NCBI RefSeq assembly: GCF_035594125.1
Contig: NC_087151.1
Location: forward strand, 20,865,753 to 20,929,752
Length of the DNA stretch: 64,000 bases
Source of the DNA: Scylla paramamosain
Taxonomy: Eukaryota; Arthropoda; Malacostraca; Decapoda; Portunidae
Reading direction: 5' to 3'
Positions 24,516 to 39,572 of the stretch are shown piece after piece. Both the position numbers and the translations under genes were made by a program. Position 1 is the first letter of the stretch. Every line of letters starts with the position of its first letter. The notes below the pieces were generated by a model. It saw only the letters and a list, made by a program, of their open reading frames with translations, was not told the origin of the DNA and did not search any database.

Positions 24516-24767
24516 TTATAACCTTTTTCCAATTCTTAAATACTCTGAAATATATTTCATCTGGTCCTGGTGACTTGAACTTTTCAGCTTATCTATCTCC
24601 TGTTCCACTATCTCTTTAGTTATGGTAATATCTGTCAGAGAAGGCTTCTCATTCTCTTTTACTCTAAATATCTTCTCACTATTCGGCAAATTCTGCATGT
24701 TTTTCTGGGCAAAGACAGTTAAAAAATACTCGTTCACAATTTTACTAATCTCCTCTCAAAAACTAAG
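24516..24767 (-). pseudogene. CR1-like LINE, region just before RT (remnant)
   Basis: The - strand reading includes VNEYFLTVFAQKNM, KPSLTDITITKEIV and IDKLKSSSHQDQMKYI. These match the conserved lead-in to the reverse transcriptase of CR1/jockey-type elements, in which the last part normally reads like KSPGPDEI (from general family knowledge). The reading is open for about 80 codons. It then jumps at about 24,500-24,515 straight to the segment before RT motif B, so the fingers and motif A are missing. The copy cannot encode a working enzyme. Confidence 0.75.
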
Positions 24768-24790
24768 CAGGTCCCATTCTGCTGTCTTTA

Positions 24791-25716
<926 letters not shown>

Positions 25717-28104
25717 GGAGCCACAAATGTCCCCAGGGCGGACTGCTCTTCTGATAATGATCCTAAGTGTTTTGACACCTCCCCTCAACTTTTTCTTCAT
25801 TAACTTCTGCAACATTCGCGGTCTAAGATCTAATTTTCAATCAGTAGAACACCACCTCTCCTCTTCTAAACCTCATCTTCTTTTCCTCACTGAAAATCAG
25901 GTATCTGAGGCAAGTGACAGTAGGCCCTTTTTCTGTTCCCTACTACTTTCTTTATCCTCATTTTCAATTCAAAGCTGGATGTTGCGTTTATGTGCGAAAC
26001 GACATAACCTGCTCTCGTACCCACGCTCTTGAATCTTCTGAGTTTTCCACCATCTGGCTACGACTTCAGAATAACTCTCAAACTAAATTCAGCTGTGCTC
26101 TATAAATCTCACCTAACTCCTCTGAATACAAGAAATTCTTTGACTACTTAACTTCTAAAGTGAAGCATATTCTGACTCTCTTCCCTTTTGCAGAGATCTC
26201 CATTCTTGGAGACATCAATGTTCACCACCAGCTTTGGCTTTCCTCTCCCTTCACTGACCATCCTGATGAACTAGCCTTCAATTTGCTATCCTCCACGAAC
26301 TAGAGCAATTGGTGCAACACCCTACTCGTATTCCTGACCGTTTTGGAGATACGCCTAACATTCTTGACCTTTTCCTCACCTGTAATCCTTCTCCATGTGC
26401 TGTCACCCTCTCTTCTCCGTTGGGCTCCTCCGATCACAATCTCATGGCTGTATCTTGTCCTATCGCTCTAATCTCTCCTCAGGATCCCCCTAAGGGAAGG
26501 TGCCTGTGATATTTTGCCTTTGCTAGTTGGGGAACCTGAGGAGGTATTTTGCTGATTTTCCTTGGTTGACTACTGCTTCCTAGTCAGAGACCCATCTTTG
26601 TGTGCCGAGCGCAAAACAGAGGTGATAGTGTCTGTCATGGAGGGATACTTTCCTCACTCTTTTTGTCGACCTAAACTTTCCAAACCTTGGTTTAACACAT
26701 CTTGTTTTCGTGCTATACATGATAGATAGGTGGCCCACAAAAGGTACTTAAGCCTTCCATCACCAGAATCTCATGCACTTTATATTTCTGCCCGGAACCA
26801 TGCCAAGTCTGTTCTCCAACTACCCAAAAATACTCCTTCATTAACAGAAAGTGTGAAAATCTTTCAAAATCTAACTCCCCTCGAGACGTCTGCCATCTAG
26901 CCAAAAATATCTCCGATAACTTTGCTTCTTCTTCTTTCCCTCCTTTATTTCAACCGGATGGGACCACTGCTATAACATCTATCTCTAAAGCTGAACTCTT
27001 CGCTCAAACCTTTGCTAAAAACTATACCTTGGACGATTCATGGCTAGTTCCACCCTCTCCTCCATCCTCTGACTACTTCATGCTTCACATTGAAATTCTC
27101 CGCAATAATGTTTTCCATGCTGGCCTAAACCCTTAGAAGGCCTATGGACCTGATGGGGTCCCTCTTATTGTTCTCCGAAAATGTGCCTCAGTGCTTGCAC
27201 CTTGCCTAGTCAAACTCTATCAGCTCTGTCTGTCAACATCTACCTTTCCTTCTTACTGGAAATTTGCCTACATTCAGCCTGTTCTTAAAAAGGGTGACAG
27301 TTCTAATCCCTCAAACTGCCGTCTTATTGTTTTAATTCCCTGCCTATCTAAAGTTTTTGAACAGCAAGATTCTTAAACAACCTTCTTTCTTTACTTAGTC
27401 TTGGTCATCCTCTTTTAGAGATTTTGGTGAAACTCTTGCTGTTGCCTTGGATATATGAAAAGCTTTTGATAGAATTTGGCACAAAGCTTTTATTTCCAAA
27501 CTATCCTTCTAAGGCTTCTATCCTTCTCTTTGTAACTTCATCTCAAGTTTCCTTTCTGACCGTTTTATTGCTGCTGTGGTAGACGGTGACTGTTCTTCAC
27601 CTAAATCTATTAACAGTGGTGTTCCTCAGGGTTCTGTCCTATCACCCACTCTCTCCTTATTATTCATCAATGACCTTCTAAACCAAACTTCTTGTCCTAT
27701 CCTCTCCTATGCTGATGATACCACCCTGCACTTTTCCACGTCTTTTCATAGACGTCCAACACTTCAGGACGTAAACGTTTCACGCAGGGAAGCCACAGAA
27801 CGCCTGGCTATTGATCTTTTTTTTAAATTTCTCATTCGGGCAGAACAAACTTGGTATTGTTCAATGCCTCAAAAACTAAATTCCTTCAATCAACTCGACA
27901 CAACCTTTCAGACAACTATCCCCTCTTCTTCAGTGACACTTAACTGTCCCCCCTTCTACACTGAACATTCTCGGTCTGTCCTTTACTTATAATCTGAAGT
28001 GGAAACTTCACATCTCACATCTAGCTAAAACAGCTTCTATGAAGTTAGGTGTTCTGAGACGTCTCTGCCAGTTTTTTTTTTTTTCATCCCTCCCCAGCTG
28101 CTAA
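25717..28104 (+). pseudogene. LINE relic, internal fragment, same family as 979-4,297 (duplicon A)
   Basis: Matches the intact element from about its position 1,264 (ccacaaatgtccccag) to about 3,730 (cagctgctaa), so both ends are missing. The endonuclease frame starts [16 protein letters not shown] motifs B and C remain ([20 protein letters not shown] near 27,612 and [10 protein letters not shown] near 27,706). It is inactivated by stops at about 26,103 (Tyr to TAA), 26,507 (Trp to TGA), 27,134 (Gln to TAG) and 27,457 (Ser to TGA), and by frameshifts. About 110 bp around the YGFRQGR region is deleted near 27,375. A T-run follows ctctgccag before the satellite. The same breakpoints and most of the same stops occur at 37,241-39,572. 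Confidence 0.93.
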
Positions 28105-29223
28105 AGTGCTTTCTAAGCATTTTAGCGTTTTGTTGCCTAAAACACAAAAAAGACACTTTTCTGGTAACGTTCCCTTTCCCCATATAAAGTGAAATCACTT
28201 TATATGGGGTATATATGTATTTTAGCGTTTTGGTACCTCACATTGTGAAAAATACCTAAATACACGCTTTTGGTAATGTTGATCAGTTTCTGCATATGGA
28301 TTGTCATTTACGCGTTTTAAGAAATTAGTACCTGAGAAAGTCAAAAACAATAATACTTGTTTCAGGTAATGCCGTTTTGTTTCACCATATAAACACATTT
28401 TTTTGGTAATGTTATTCTGTTTCTCCACAATGGATATTTAGTATGTATTTTAGCTATCTGATACATAAGAAGCTCAAAACCACTCAATAGGCACGCTTTT
28501 CGTAATGTGCATTTGTATTCCAATATAGAGTACTTTCCATGCATTATAGCATTTTGATGCCTACCGAGCTCATAAACACTCTAAAGAAATGTTTCTTGTA
28601 ATGTCATTTCATTTCCCCATACAGAGTGCTTTAAATGCATTTTGTCCCTTTGGTACCTAACAATGTGAAAAAAGAATCATTCAAAATAAGCGTTTTTGAT
28701 AATGTAGTTTTGTTTCACCATATAGGGTACTATTAACACATTTTAGAGTTTTGGTAGTTAAATAGCTCAAAAACATACGTTTCTCGTAATGCCCTTTTGT
28801 TTTTCCATGAGGAGTGTTTTGCATCCATTTTGTCGTTTTCATGCAAAACAACGTAAAGAAAATACATAAATAAATAAAAAAAAAAATTTCAATGCTGTTC
28901 TTTTCTAGTAAATAGAAAGTGCTATTCACGCGTTTTACTGTTTTGGTACCTAAGAAATTCAGAAACACTTGTAATACACGTTTCTTGTAATATCGTATCG
29001 TTTCCCATACAGTGTATTTTTCATGCATTTTGCCGTTTTTGTTGTAGGTAAGAATCTCAAAAAAACGTTTTTGGTAATGTTATTCTGTTTCGCAATAACT
29101 CTTTTTTTTTTTTTGTGCATTCGATTTAGCGTTTCAGTACGCAAAAATCTCACAAACACTGAAAAGACACGTTTTTGGCAGTATTGTTTTATATTCCAAT
29201 ATAAAATAGATTCCATGCTTTTT
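28105..29223 (+). repeat. Satellite, + orientation, end of duplicon A
   Basis: About eleven monomers, starting gtgctttctaagcatttt and ending attccatgctttttt just before an (AAT)n array. It is collinear with 39,573-40,699 with a few percent differences. It includes a perfect 15 bp-arm palindrome at 28,178. No gene. Confidence 0.87.
28178..28209. repeat. Palindrome, 15 bp arms, 2 bp loop
   Basis: ccccatataaagtga (28,178-28,192) is followed after aa by its exact complement tcactttatatgggg (28,195-28,209). The left arm is the normal M4 ccccatata segment, so a small piece of monomer has been copied in inverted form. The duplicon B copy at about 39,647-39,678 has the same structure with one mismatched pair. 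Confidence 0.96.
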
Positions 29224-29347
<124 letters not shown>

Positions 29348-29916
29348 TGAACAATGAAATCTCCAAGAATGGATATCTCTGCAAGAGGGAAGAGGGTCAG
29401 AATGTGCTCCACTTTGGAAGTTAAGTAGTCAAAGAATTTCTTATAGTCAGAAGAGTTAGGTGAGAGGTATACAGCACAGATAAATTTAGTATGAGAGTGA
29501 CTCTGTAGTCGTAGCCAGATGGTGGAAAACTCGGAAGATTCAAGAGCGTGGACACGAGAGCAGGTTAAGTCATTGCGCACATAAACACAGCATCCAGCTT
29601 TGGATCGAAAATGAGGATAGAGAAAGTAGGAGGGAACAGAAAAGGGGCTACTCTCAGTTGCCTCAGACACCTGACTTTTAGTGAGGAAAAGAAGAAGAGG
29701 TTTAGAAGAGGAGAGGTGGTGTTCTACAGATTGAAAATTAGATCTTAGACTGCGAATGTTGCAGAAGTTAATGAAGAAAAAGTTGAGAGGGGTGTCAAGA
29801 CACTTAGGGTCGTCGACAGAAAGGCAGTCCGACCTAGTGACATTTATGGTCCCCTCCCCAGATGGGGACTCCGAGGCTGGTGTAGGAGTCGCCATGATGA
29901 TTTTAAAATCATCATG
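29348..29916 (-). pseudogene. LINE 5' coding fragment, same family, - strand, close to the intact copy
   Basis: The ATG is at 29,895 and the frame is open down to the AAT array. It reads [15 protein letters not shown] at the start and EISILGDF at the truncation, about 180 codons of endonuclease with roughly nine replacements against the intact copy. One replacement is the catalytic Glu of LTETQ, now LTKSQ. It corresponds to intact-element positions about 1,205-1,767 and lacks the rest of the endonuclease and all of RT. Truncation on the 3' side cannot come from normal target-primed insertion, so a later deletion or rearrangement through the microsatellite is likely. A 24 bp palindrome sits at its 5' junction. 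Confidence 0.93.
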
Positions 29917-29933
29917 CTCTTTAAAAAAAGAGC
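29893..29933. repeat. Two adjoining palindromes at a LINE 5' junction
   Basis: A perfect 24 bp palindrome at 29,893-29,916 (half-site catgatgatttt) overlaps the start-codon region of the LINE piece. It is followed by gctcttt-aaaa-aaagagc at 29,916-29,933. The intact element has only part of the first (attttaaaatcatgg). Inverted junction sequences like these can result from repair-associated snap-back copying. Confidence 0.93.
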
Positions 29934-32900
29934 TATTCATGAGTTTTAGGGGTTTGGTAATAAAAAAAAACTCGAAAACACTTATAATATACTTTTCTTG
30001 TAATGTGTTTTTGTTTACTCATATAGGGTATTTTGCATGCATTTTCTCGTTATTTTCTTTTTTTTTTTTTGCGTTTTGGTGCCTAACATGCATGAAAACA
30101 CGCAAAAGATATGTTTCTTGCAATATCGTTTCGTTTCCCCCTATAAGTAGCTTCCATAAATTTTTCTACGTAACATGCTCAAAAACACTAGAAATACACG
30201 TTTTTTGTAAAGTTATGCTGTTTCTTCATGAATTTTTTTTACATGGTTTACAGCGTTTTGGTATATATCTAGTTTAAAAACATTAAAAAGAGACGTCTTC
30301 GGTAATATTGTTTTCTTTTACCATATACGATACTTTCCATGATTTTTTTTTTTATCGTTTTGGTGCGTAGAACGCTCATAAAACCCCCTAAAGACACGTT
30401 TCTGAAAATCTCGTTTCCTTTTCCCATACAGGATCCTTTGTATGCATTTTAGGGTCTTGATACCCGTGAAATATACTCAAAATGCACGTATTTGGTCATG
30501 GTATTGTGTTTCTCCATATAGAGTGCTATCGGTTTCATTGTTTAGATACCTATGTAGCTCAAAAAACACCCATAATACACGTTTCTCATAATGTCTTTTC
30601 GTTTCCTCTTGCAAGGTATTTTGGATGCATTTTGGAGTTTTTGTACGTAATAAGCTGAAACACACGCAAAAATACTTGTTTTTGGTATTGTTACTCCGTT
30701 TCTCCATAAAGTGTGTTTTTTGCATTCAAAAGACCCTTTTTTGTAAAGTTGTTTGTTACTTCATTTCGTCGGCTTTGCAAGCATTTTGGCGTTTTGGTAC
30801 CTAATAATGGGAAAACACTCAAAGTACACGTTTTTGGTAATGTTATTGTTTCTTGATATAAAGTGCTATTCAATCGTTTTACCATTTTGATAACTAAGAA
30901 GCTCAAACTCTCAGAATACACGTTTCTTGTTCCCGTTTTACCATATAGAGTGGTTTTCATGCATTTTGTAATTTTTGCACGTAGGAAGCTAAAAAACATT
31001 GAAAATATATGTATTTGGTAAAGTTATAATGTTTCTCCATAAAAAGTTTTGCATGCTTATCAGCGTTTTGGTACATAAGTAGGTTAGAAGATTGTTTTGT
31101 TTACCCATATGGGGTGTTTTCCATTTATTTATTTATTTGTTTATTTATTTTTACATCGTTTAGATGCCTAGCACGCTTATTAAAACTCAAAATACACGTT
31201 TTTTTTATAAATTCCGTTCCCTTTCCTCATATGAGGTGCTTTGCATGCATTTTAGTTTTCTGGTACTTAACAATGTGAAATACACACAAAGTTCACGTTG
31301 TTTGGTAATGCTCTTTTGTTTCTTTATATAGAGATTCATGCGTTTTAGCGTTTTAGTAACTAAGATCAAAAAAACGTTTTTGGTAATGTTATTCTGCTTC
31401 TCCATATAGAGTTTTGATCGTTATCGTTTTGGTACATATGAAGCTCAAAAACAATTATAATACATATTTCAACTAATGTCTTTTCGTTTCCCCATAGTTG
31501 GTAGTTTCCGTGCATTTTGTCTTTTTTTTTTACGTAACAAGCACAAAAACCCTCGAAACCTTGTTTTTCGTTATTTTTTTCTATTTTTGTATTAAGGGTG
31601 TTTTGCACGCGTTTTTACGTTTTTTTCCGTAAGTAGCTCAAAAACATTAAAAAAACGAATAAATTTTGAAAAATGTTTTCTTTTTTCATGCACATTGCTT
31701 TCCATGTTTTTTTCAGCGTTTTGGTGCCAGCACGCTCATAAACACACAAAAGAAGTTTTTTTTTTTTGGAAAACTCGTTTCCTTACTCCATATAGGGTGC
31801 TTTTCATTGATTTTGGCTTTTTGTTTCCTAACAATGTGAGATACACTGAAAAACACACGTTTTTGGTAATGTTGTTCTGATTCTCCATACAGAGTTTTCG
31901 AGTTTTAGTTTCTAAAAAGCTTAAAACGTCTCAAAATGTTTATTTTTTGTAATGTTATCGTGTTTCTCCATTAAAGTTTTTTTTTTTTGCCTGCGTTTTA
32001 GTGTTTTGGTACATAAGTAGCTGAAAAATACTTAAAAGACACGTTTTTAGTAATATTGTTTTCTTTTCCCATATAGGATGGTTTTGATGCTTTTTAGCGT
32101 TTTTGCTGCCCAACACACTCATAATCACTCATAAAAAACGTTTCTGGAAATATATATTTTTTTTCCCCATATAGGTTGCTTTTCATGCATTTTTGCGTTA
32201 TATCACCAAACAATATGAAACAATTTCAAAATACACGTTATTGGTGATGTTTTTTTGCTCCATATAAGAGTGCTATTTATACTTTTTAGGGTTTCGGTTC
32301 CTAAGAAGCCCAAAAATACTCAAAATACATGTTTCTTGTAATGTTTTCTCATTTCCCCATTCAGGGTACTTTGCAGGCATTTTGGCGTTCTTGTACGTAG
32401 AAAGCTCAAAAAACACTAAATATGCTTGTTTTTGGTAATGTTATGCTATTTTCTCTACAAAGGGTGTTTTGCATCAGTTTTAGCGTTTTGGTAAGTAATA
32501 AGTTCAAAAACACTCAAAAGACACTTTTCTCGTAATGTTTTGTATTCCCATATGCGGCGATTTCCATGTTTTTTTTTTGTTTTTTTGTTTTTGTATAGGG
32601 TTTTGATGGCTACAACGCTGTAAAACAGTCAGAAGACACGTTTCTGGTAATGTCATTTCCTTTATCCATATAGGGAACTTTGCATGCTTTTTTGTGTATT
32701 GATACATACAAGTACATTAATATGTTTTAGCAATATAGCACCTAAGGAGCTAAAAAAAAAAAAAAAAAACTCATAATACAGGTTTCTAGTGTTTTTTTCG
32801 TTTTCCCATATAGGGTTACTTGCATTCATTTTGGCATTTTTGTACGTAACTAGCTCAAACATACTCAAAATACACGCTTCTTCTGAAGTTATACTGTTTC

Positions 32901-35514
32901 TCCATAGAGTTTTTTTTTTTTTGTATACATTTTTGAAAACACTAAAAAGAGACGTTTTTTTGTAATACCGTTTTGTTTTCTCAAAGAGTGTACTCTCCAT
33001 GCTTTTTATCGTGTTGTTGCCTAGCTCGCTCTTAAACACATAAAAGACACGTTTGTGGTAATGTCTTTTCGTTTCCCCATATAGAAAGGTTTACAAGCAT
33101 TTTGGCGTTTTGATAGTAAAGTTTTTCTGTTTCTCCATAGAGATTTTTTTTTTTTGCATACATTTTTGAAAACACTAAAAATAGAAGTTTTTTGTAATAC
33201 TGTTTTGTTTTCTCAAAGAGCGTACTCTCCATGCTTTTTATCGTGTTGTTGCCTAGCTCGCTCTTAAACACGTAAAAGACACGTTTGTGGTAATGTCTTT
33301 TCGTTTCCCCATATAGAAGGCTTTACAAGCATTTTGGCGTTTTGATAGTGAAGTTATAATGTTTCTCCATCGAATTTTTTTTTTTTTTTGCATACATTTT
33401 TGAAAACACTAAAAGGAGACATTTTTTGGTAATACTGTTTTTTTTTTTTTTTTCCAAAGAGTGTACCCTCCATGCTTTTTATCGTGTTGCCTAGCTCGCT
33501 CTTAAACACGTAAAAGACATGTTTGTGGTAATGTCTTTTCGTTTCCCATATAGGAGGCCTTACAAGCATTTTGGCGTTTTGATACCACTAAAAAAAACAC
33601 ACACACACACAAAAAAATGTTTTTTGGTGGTATTCTTTTTCTCGATATAGAGAGCTATTCATGTGTTGTAACTTTTTGGTACCTAAGAACTCAAAAAAAA
33701 AAAAAAAACACTCGTTATACACGTTTTTCATAATGTCCCTTCGTTTCCCAATATTAGGTTGTTTGCTTGCATTTTGTCGTTTCAGTACCTAATGTGCTCA
33801 AACACACTCACAAGAGAAGTTTTTGGTAACTTTGTTCATTTTATTCAAACCACATTCTTTGTATGCATTTTGATGTGTTGGTACCGAACAATGTGAAAAC
33901 ACTTAAAACACAAGTCTTTGGCAAAGCTTTTCTCCATATGGAGTGGTTTACACGCATTTTATTGTTTTGATATGTATGTTTAAATATTAAGTTCAAAAAC
34001 ACCTATTATATGTGAGCGGTGTTTTACATGCTTTTTAGCATTTTGCTACGTAGGAAGTCCATAAACACATAACACTCAAATTTTAATTTTCGTAATGTTC
34101 TTTTCCATTAGAATATATGGTGTTTTCTATGTATTTTCGCATTTTTGTGCAATCTATATGTAGATTGCTCTTCATGCCTTTTAGAGTTTAGTTCCTTAAG
34201 GTCAATGACACTCATAATACACGCGTCTGGTAATTACGTTCTTTTCACCATATAGGGTACTATGAATGCATTTTGTCGCTTCTGTACCTAATAAGCTCTA
34301 AAACACTAAAAATAAACATTTTTGGTAATGTTATTCTGTTTTTCCATAAAGTGATTTTAACATGCGTTATAGCATTTTGATACGTAAGAAGCTTCTCATC
34401 AATGAAAAGAAACTTTTTTGGAAATATTGTTTTGTATTCCAATATAGGGTGCTTTCCATGGATTTTAGTGTCTGCTGCCTAACACGCTAAAAAAAAAAAA
34501 AAAACACTAAAAAGACATGTGTCTGGTAATGTCGTTTCGCTTCCCCGTATACAGTGCTGGATTTTGACGTTTTGATTCTTAACATTGTCAAAACAATAAA
34601 AAAATAAATAAAAAAAAATTCAAAATGCATGTTTTTGGTAAAGTTGTTCTGTTTCTCCATATATAATATTATTCACGCGTTTTTTACTCTTGGTGCCTAA
34701 GAATCTCAAAAACATACATACACGTTTCTCATAATATCATTTATTTCATCATATAGAGTAATATCCACGTATTTTGATGTTCCCTACCTAATAAGCTAAA
34801 AAATACTGCAAACATGCATTTTTAGTGATGTTATTGTGTTTTCTCATAAAGCCTCTTTTGCATGCGTTTAGTGTTGCGATACGGAAGAAGCTAAAAAAAA
34901 AAACAAAAAAAAAACACGTTTTTGGTTATGTTTTTCATTTTAATGCAGGGTGCATTACATATTTTTAAGCATTTTCGTACCTAACACACTCAAAGATACT
35001 CAAAAGACACTTCTCTGGTAATGTCATCTCGTTTCCTCAATATTGTGGTTTGCATGGATTTTGGCGTTTTGGTATCTAACAATTTGAAAAAAAAAAATGA
35101 AAATAAATGTTTTTGATAATGATGTGTTTCTCCATATTAAGTAATATTCACACGTTTTATAGTTTTGGTACCTAAAATGTTCAAAAGCACTCATAATACA
35201 CGCTTCTCGTAAAGTGTTTTCTCTCCGTTTATAGGGTACTTTGCATGCATTTGGTGTTTTGGTATCTGGTAATTTTGTTCTGTTTTAGCGTTTTGGTACC
35301 AAAGAAGCTAAGAAAAACTTATAATACACGTTTCTTATAATATCGGTTTATTTTGTATATAGGGTTATTTGCATACATATTGGCGTTTTTATACGTAACA
35401 AGTTCAAAAACACTGAAAAGACACGTTTTTTGGTAATGCCGCATTGTTTACCTGTATAGAATGCTTTGCATGTTTTTTAACGTTTTGGTACTTAACAATG
35501 AGAAAAAAAAAAAA
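29934..35514 (+). repeat. Satellite, pentameric family, + orientation (block 7)
   Basis: About 58 monomers in + orientation with M1-M5 order recognisable (for example 31,730 M4, 31,830 M5, 32,290 M5, 32,490 M3). There is much A/T homopolymer expansion and some monomer loss, and a locally triplicated dimer at 32,887-33,585. A 20 bp imperfect palindrome gcaatctatatgtagattgc lies at 34,149. No LINE or gene is seen in this 5.6 kb. Confidence 0.86.
32887..33585 (+). repeat. Triplicated two-monomer-plus unit, period 232-241 bp
   Basis: The marker cgtgttgttgcctagctcgc occurs at 33,010 and 33,242, and in shortened form at 33,483. Each copy contains tttctccat, a T-run, gcatacatttttgaaaacac, then the marker, then gtttgtggtaatgtcttttc and acaagcattttggcg. 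Copies differ mainly in T-run length and single bases, so they are much more alike than ordinary monomers. This is a local young amplification inside the older satellite. Confidence 0.93.
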
Positions 35515-37240
<1,726 letters not shown>

Positions 37241-39572
37241 GGAGCCACAAATGTCCCCAGGGGCGGACTGCTCTTCTGATAATGACCCTAAGTGTCCCTC
37301 AACTTTTTCTTCATTAACTTCTGCAACATTCGCGGTCTAAGATCTAATTTTCAATCAATAGAACACCACCTCTCCTCTTCTAAACCTCATGTTCTTTTCC
37401 TCAATGAAAATCAGGTATCTGAGGCAAGTGACAGTAGGTCCTTTTTCTGTCCCCTCTTACTTTCTCTATCCTCATTTTCAATTCAAAGCTGGATGTTGCG
37501 TTTATGTGCGAAACGACATAACCTGCTCTCGTGCCCACGCTCTTGAATCTTCTGAGTTTTCCACCATCTGGCTACGACTTCAGAGTCACTGTCAAACTAA
37601 ATTCAGATGTGCTGTATAAATCTCACCTAACTCCTCTGACTACAAGAAATTCTTTGACTACTTAACTTCCAAAGTGAAGCATATTCTGACTCTCTTCCCT
37701 TTTGCAGAGATCTTCATTCTTGGAGACATCAATGTTCACCACCATCTTTGGCTTTCCTCTCCCTTCACTGACCATCCTGGTGAACTAGCCTTCAATTTGC
37801 TATCCTCCACGACCTAGAGCAATTGGTGCAACACCTTACTCGTATTCCTGACCGTTTTGTAGATACGCCTAACATTCTTGACCTTTTCCTCACCTTTAAT
37901 CCTTTTCCATATGCTGTCACCCTCTTTTCTCCGTTGGGCACCTCCGATCACAATATCATATCTGTATCTTGTCCTATCCCTGAAATCTCTTTTCAGGATC
38001 CCCCTAAAGGAAGGTGCCTCTGGCGTTTTGCCTCTGCTAGTTGGGGAACCTGAGGAGGTATTTTGCTGATTTTCCTTGGAATGACTACTGCTTCCGTGTC
38101 AGACACCCATCTTTGTGTACCGAGCGCATAACAGAGGTGATAGTGTCTGTCATGGAGGCATACTTTCCTCACTCTTTTTCTCGACCTTAACTTTCCAAAC
38201 CTATACATGATAAATAGGTGGCCCACAAAAGGTACTTAAGCCTTCCATCACTAGAATCTCATGCACTTTATATTTTTGCCCGGAACCATGCCAAGTTTGT
38301 TCTCCAACAACCCAAAAATACTCCTACATTAACAGAAAGTGTGAAAATCTTTCAAAATCTAACTCCCCTCGAGACTTCTGCCATCTAGCCCAAAATATCT
38401 CCAATAACTTTGCTTCTTCTTCTTTCCTTCCTTTATTTCAACCGGATGGCACCACTCCTATCACATCTATCTCTAAAGCTGAACTCTTCGCTCATATTGA
38501 AATTCTTCTCAATGATGTTTTCCATGCTGGCCTAAACCCTTAGAAGGCCTATGGACTTGATGGGGTCCCTCCTATTGTTCTCCGAAACTGTGCCTCCGTG
38601 CTTGCACCTTGCCTAGTCAAACTCTATCAGCTCTGTCTGTCAACATCTACCTTTCCATCTTGCTGGAAATTTGTCTACATTCAATTTGTTCCTAAAAAGG
38701 GTGACCGTTCTAGTCCCTCAAACTGTCGGCCTATTGTTTTAATTCCCTGCATTTCTAAAGTTTTTGAACAGGAAGATTCTTAAACAACCTTCTATCTGAT
38801 CGCCAGTATGGGTTCAGTCAAGGCCGCTCTACTGGTGATCTGGCTTTCTTTACTGAGTCTTGGTCATCCTCTTTTAGAGATTTTGGTGAAACTCTTGCTG
38901 TTGCCTTGGATATATGAAAAGCTTTTGATAGAATTTGGCACAAAGCATTTATTTCCAAACTATCTTTCTAAACTAATCTTTTCAAACTAATCTTTTCTTC
39001 TCTCTGTAACTTCATTTCAAGTTTCCTTTCTGACCGTACTATTCCTGCTGTGGTAGACGTTGACTGTTCTTCTCCTAAATCTATTAACAGTGGTGTTCCT
39101 CAGGGTTCTGTCCTATCACCCACTCTCTCCTTATTATTCATCAATGACCTTCTAAACCAAAATTTTTGTCCTATCCTCTCCTACGCTGATGATACCACCC
39201 TGCACTTTTCCACGTCTTTTCATAGACGTCCAACTTTTCAGGACGTAAACGTTTCACGCAGGGAAGCCACAGAACGCCTGGCTACTGATCTTTTTTAAAA
39301 TTTCTGATTCGGGCAGAACAAACTTGGTATTGTTCAATGCCTCAAAAACTAAATTCCTCCAATCAACTCGACACAACCTTTCAGACAACTATCCCCTCTT
39401 CTTCAGTGACACTTAACTGTCCCCCCTTCTACACTGAACATTCTTGGTCTGTCCTTTACTTATAATCTGAAGTGGAAACTTCACATCTCATATCTAGCTA
39501 AAACAGCTTCTATGAAGTTAGGTGTTCTGAGACGTCTCTGCCATTTTTTTTTTCTTGCCCCCCCAACTGCTA
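37241..39572 (+). pseudogene. LINE relic, internal fragment (duplicon B copy of 25,717-28,104)
   Basis: The same 5' limit (ggagccacaaatgtcccc) and 3' limit (ctgctagggtgcttt) as the copy at 25.7-28.1 kb, and shared inactivating changes: TAA after gctgta at 37,616, TAG in aacccttagaagg (38,539) and TGA in atatgaaaagc (38,915). Differences prove separate histories since then. B lost about 90 bp near 38,492 and the acacagcttgttctcgtgct stretch near 38,200, but kept the YGFRQGR-coding region lost in A. RT motif C is still readable ([10 protein letters not shown] near 39,178). Not functional. Confidence 0.93.

Larger units (their letters stand above)
23424..24790 (-). mobile_element. CR1-like LINE fragment, 5'-truncated, with octamer-repeat 3' tail
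   Basis: This non-satellite sequence is clearly less AT-rich than its flanks. On the - strand it runs from the end of the linker region (VNEYFLTVF) through RT motifs B and C to a short 3' region. It ends in ttatgttc repeated about twice (plus-strand gaacataagaacataa at 23,427-23,442). Short 3' octamer repeats of this kind are typical of CR1/L2-type elements and differ from the poly(A) of the other LINE family here. Conceptual protein is broken into at least three frames. The 5' end is truncated. Satellite resumes in + orientation on both sides. Confidence 0.85.
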
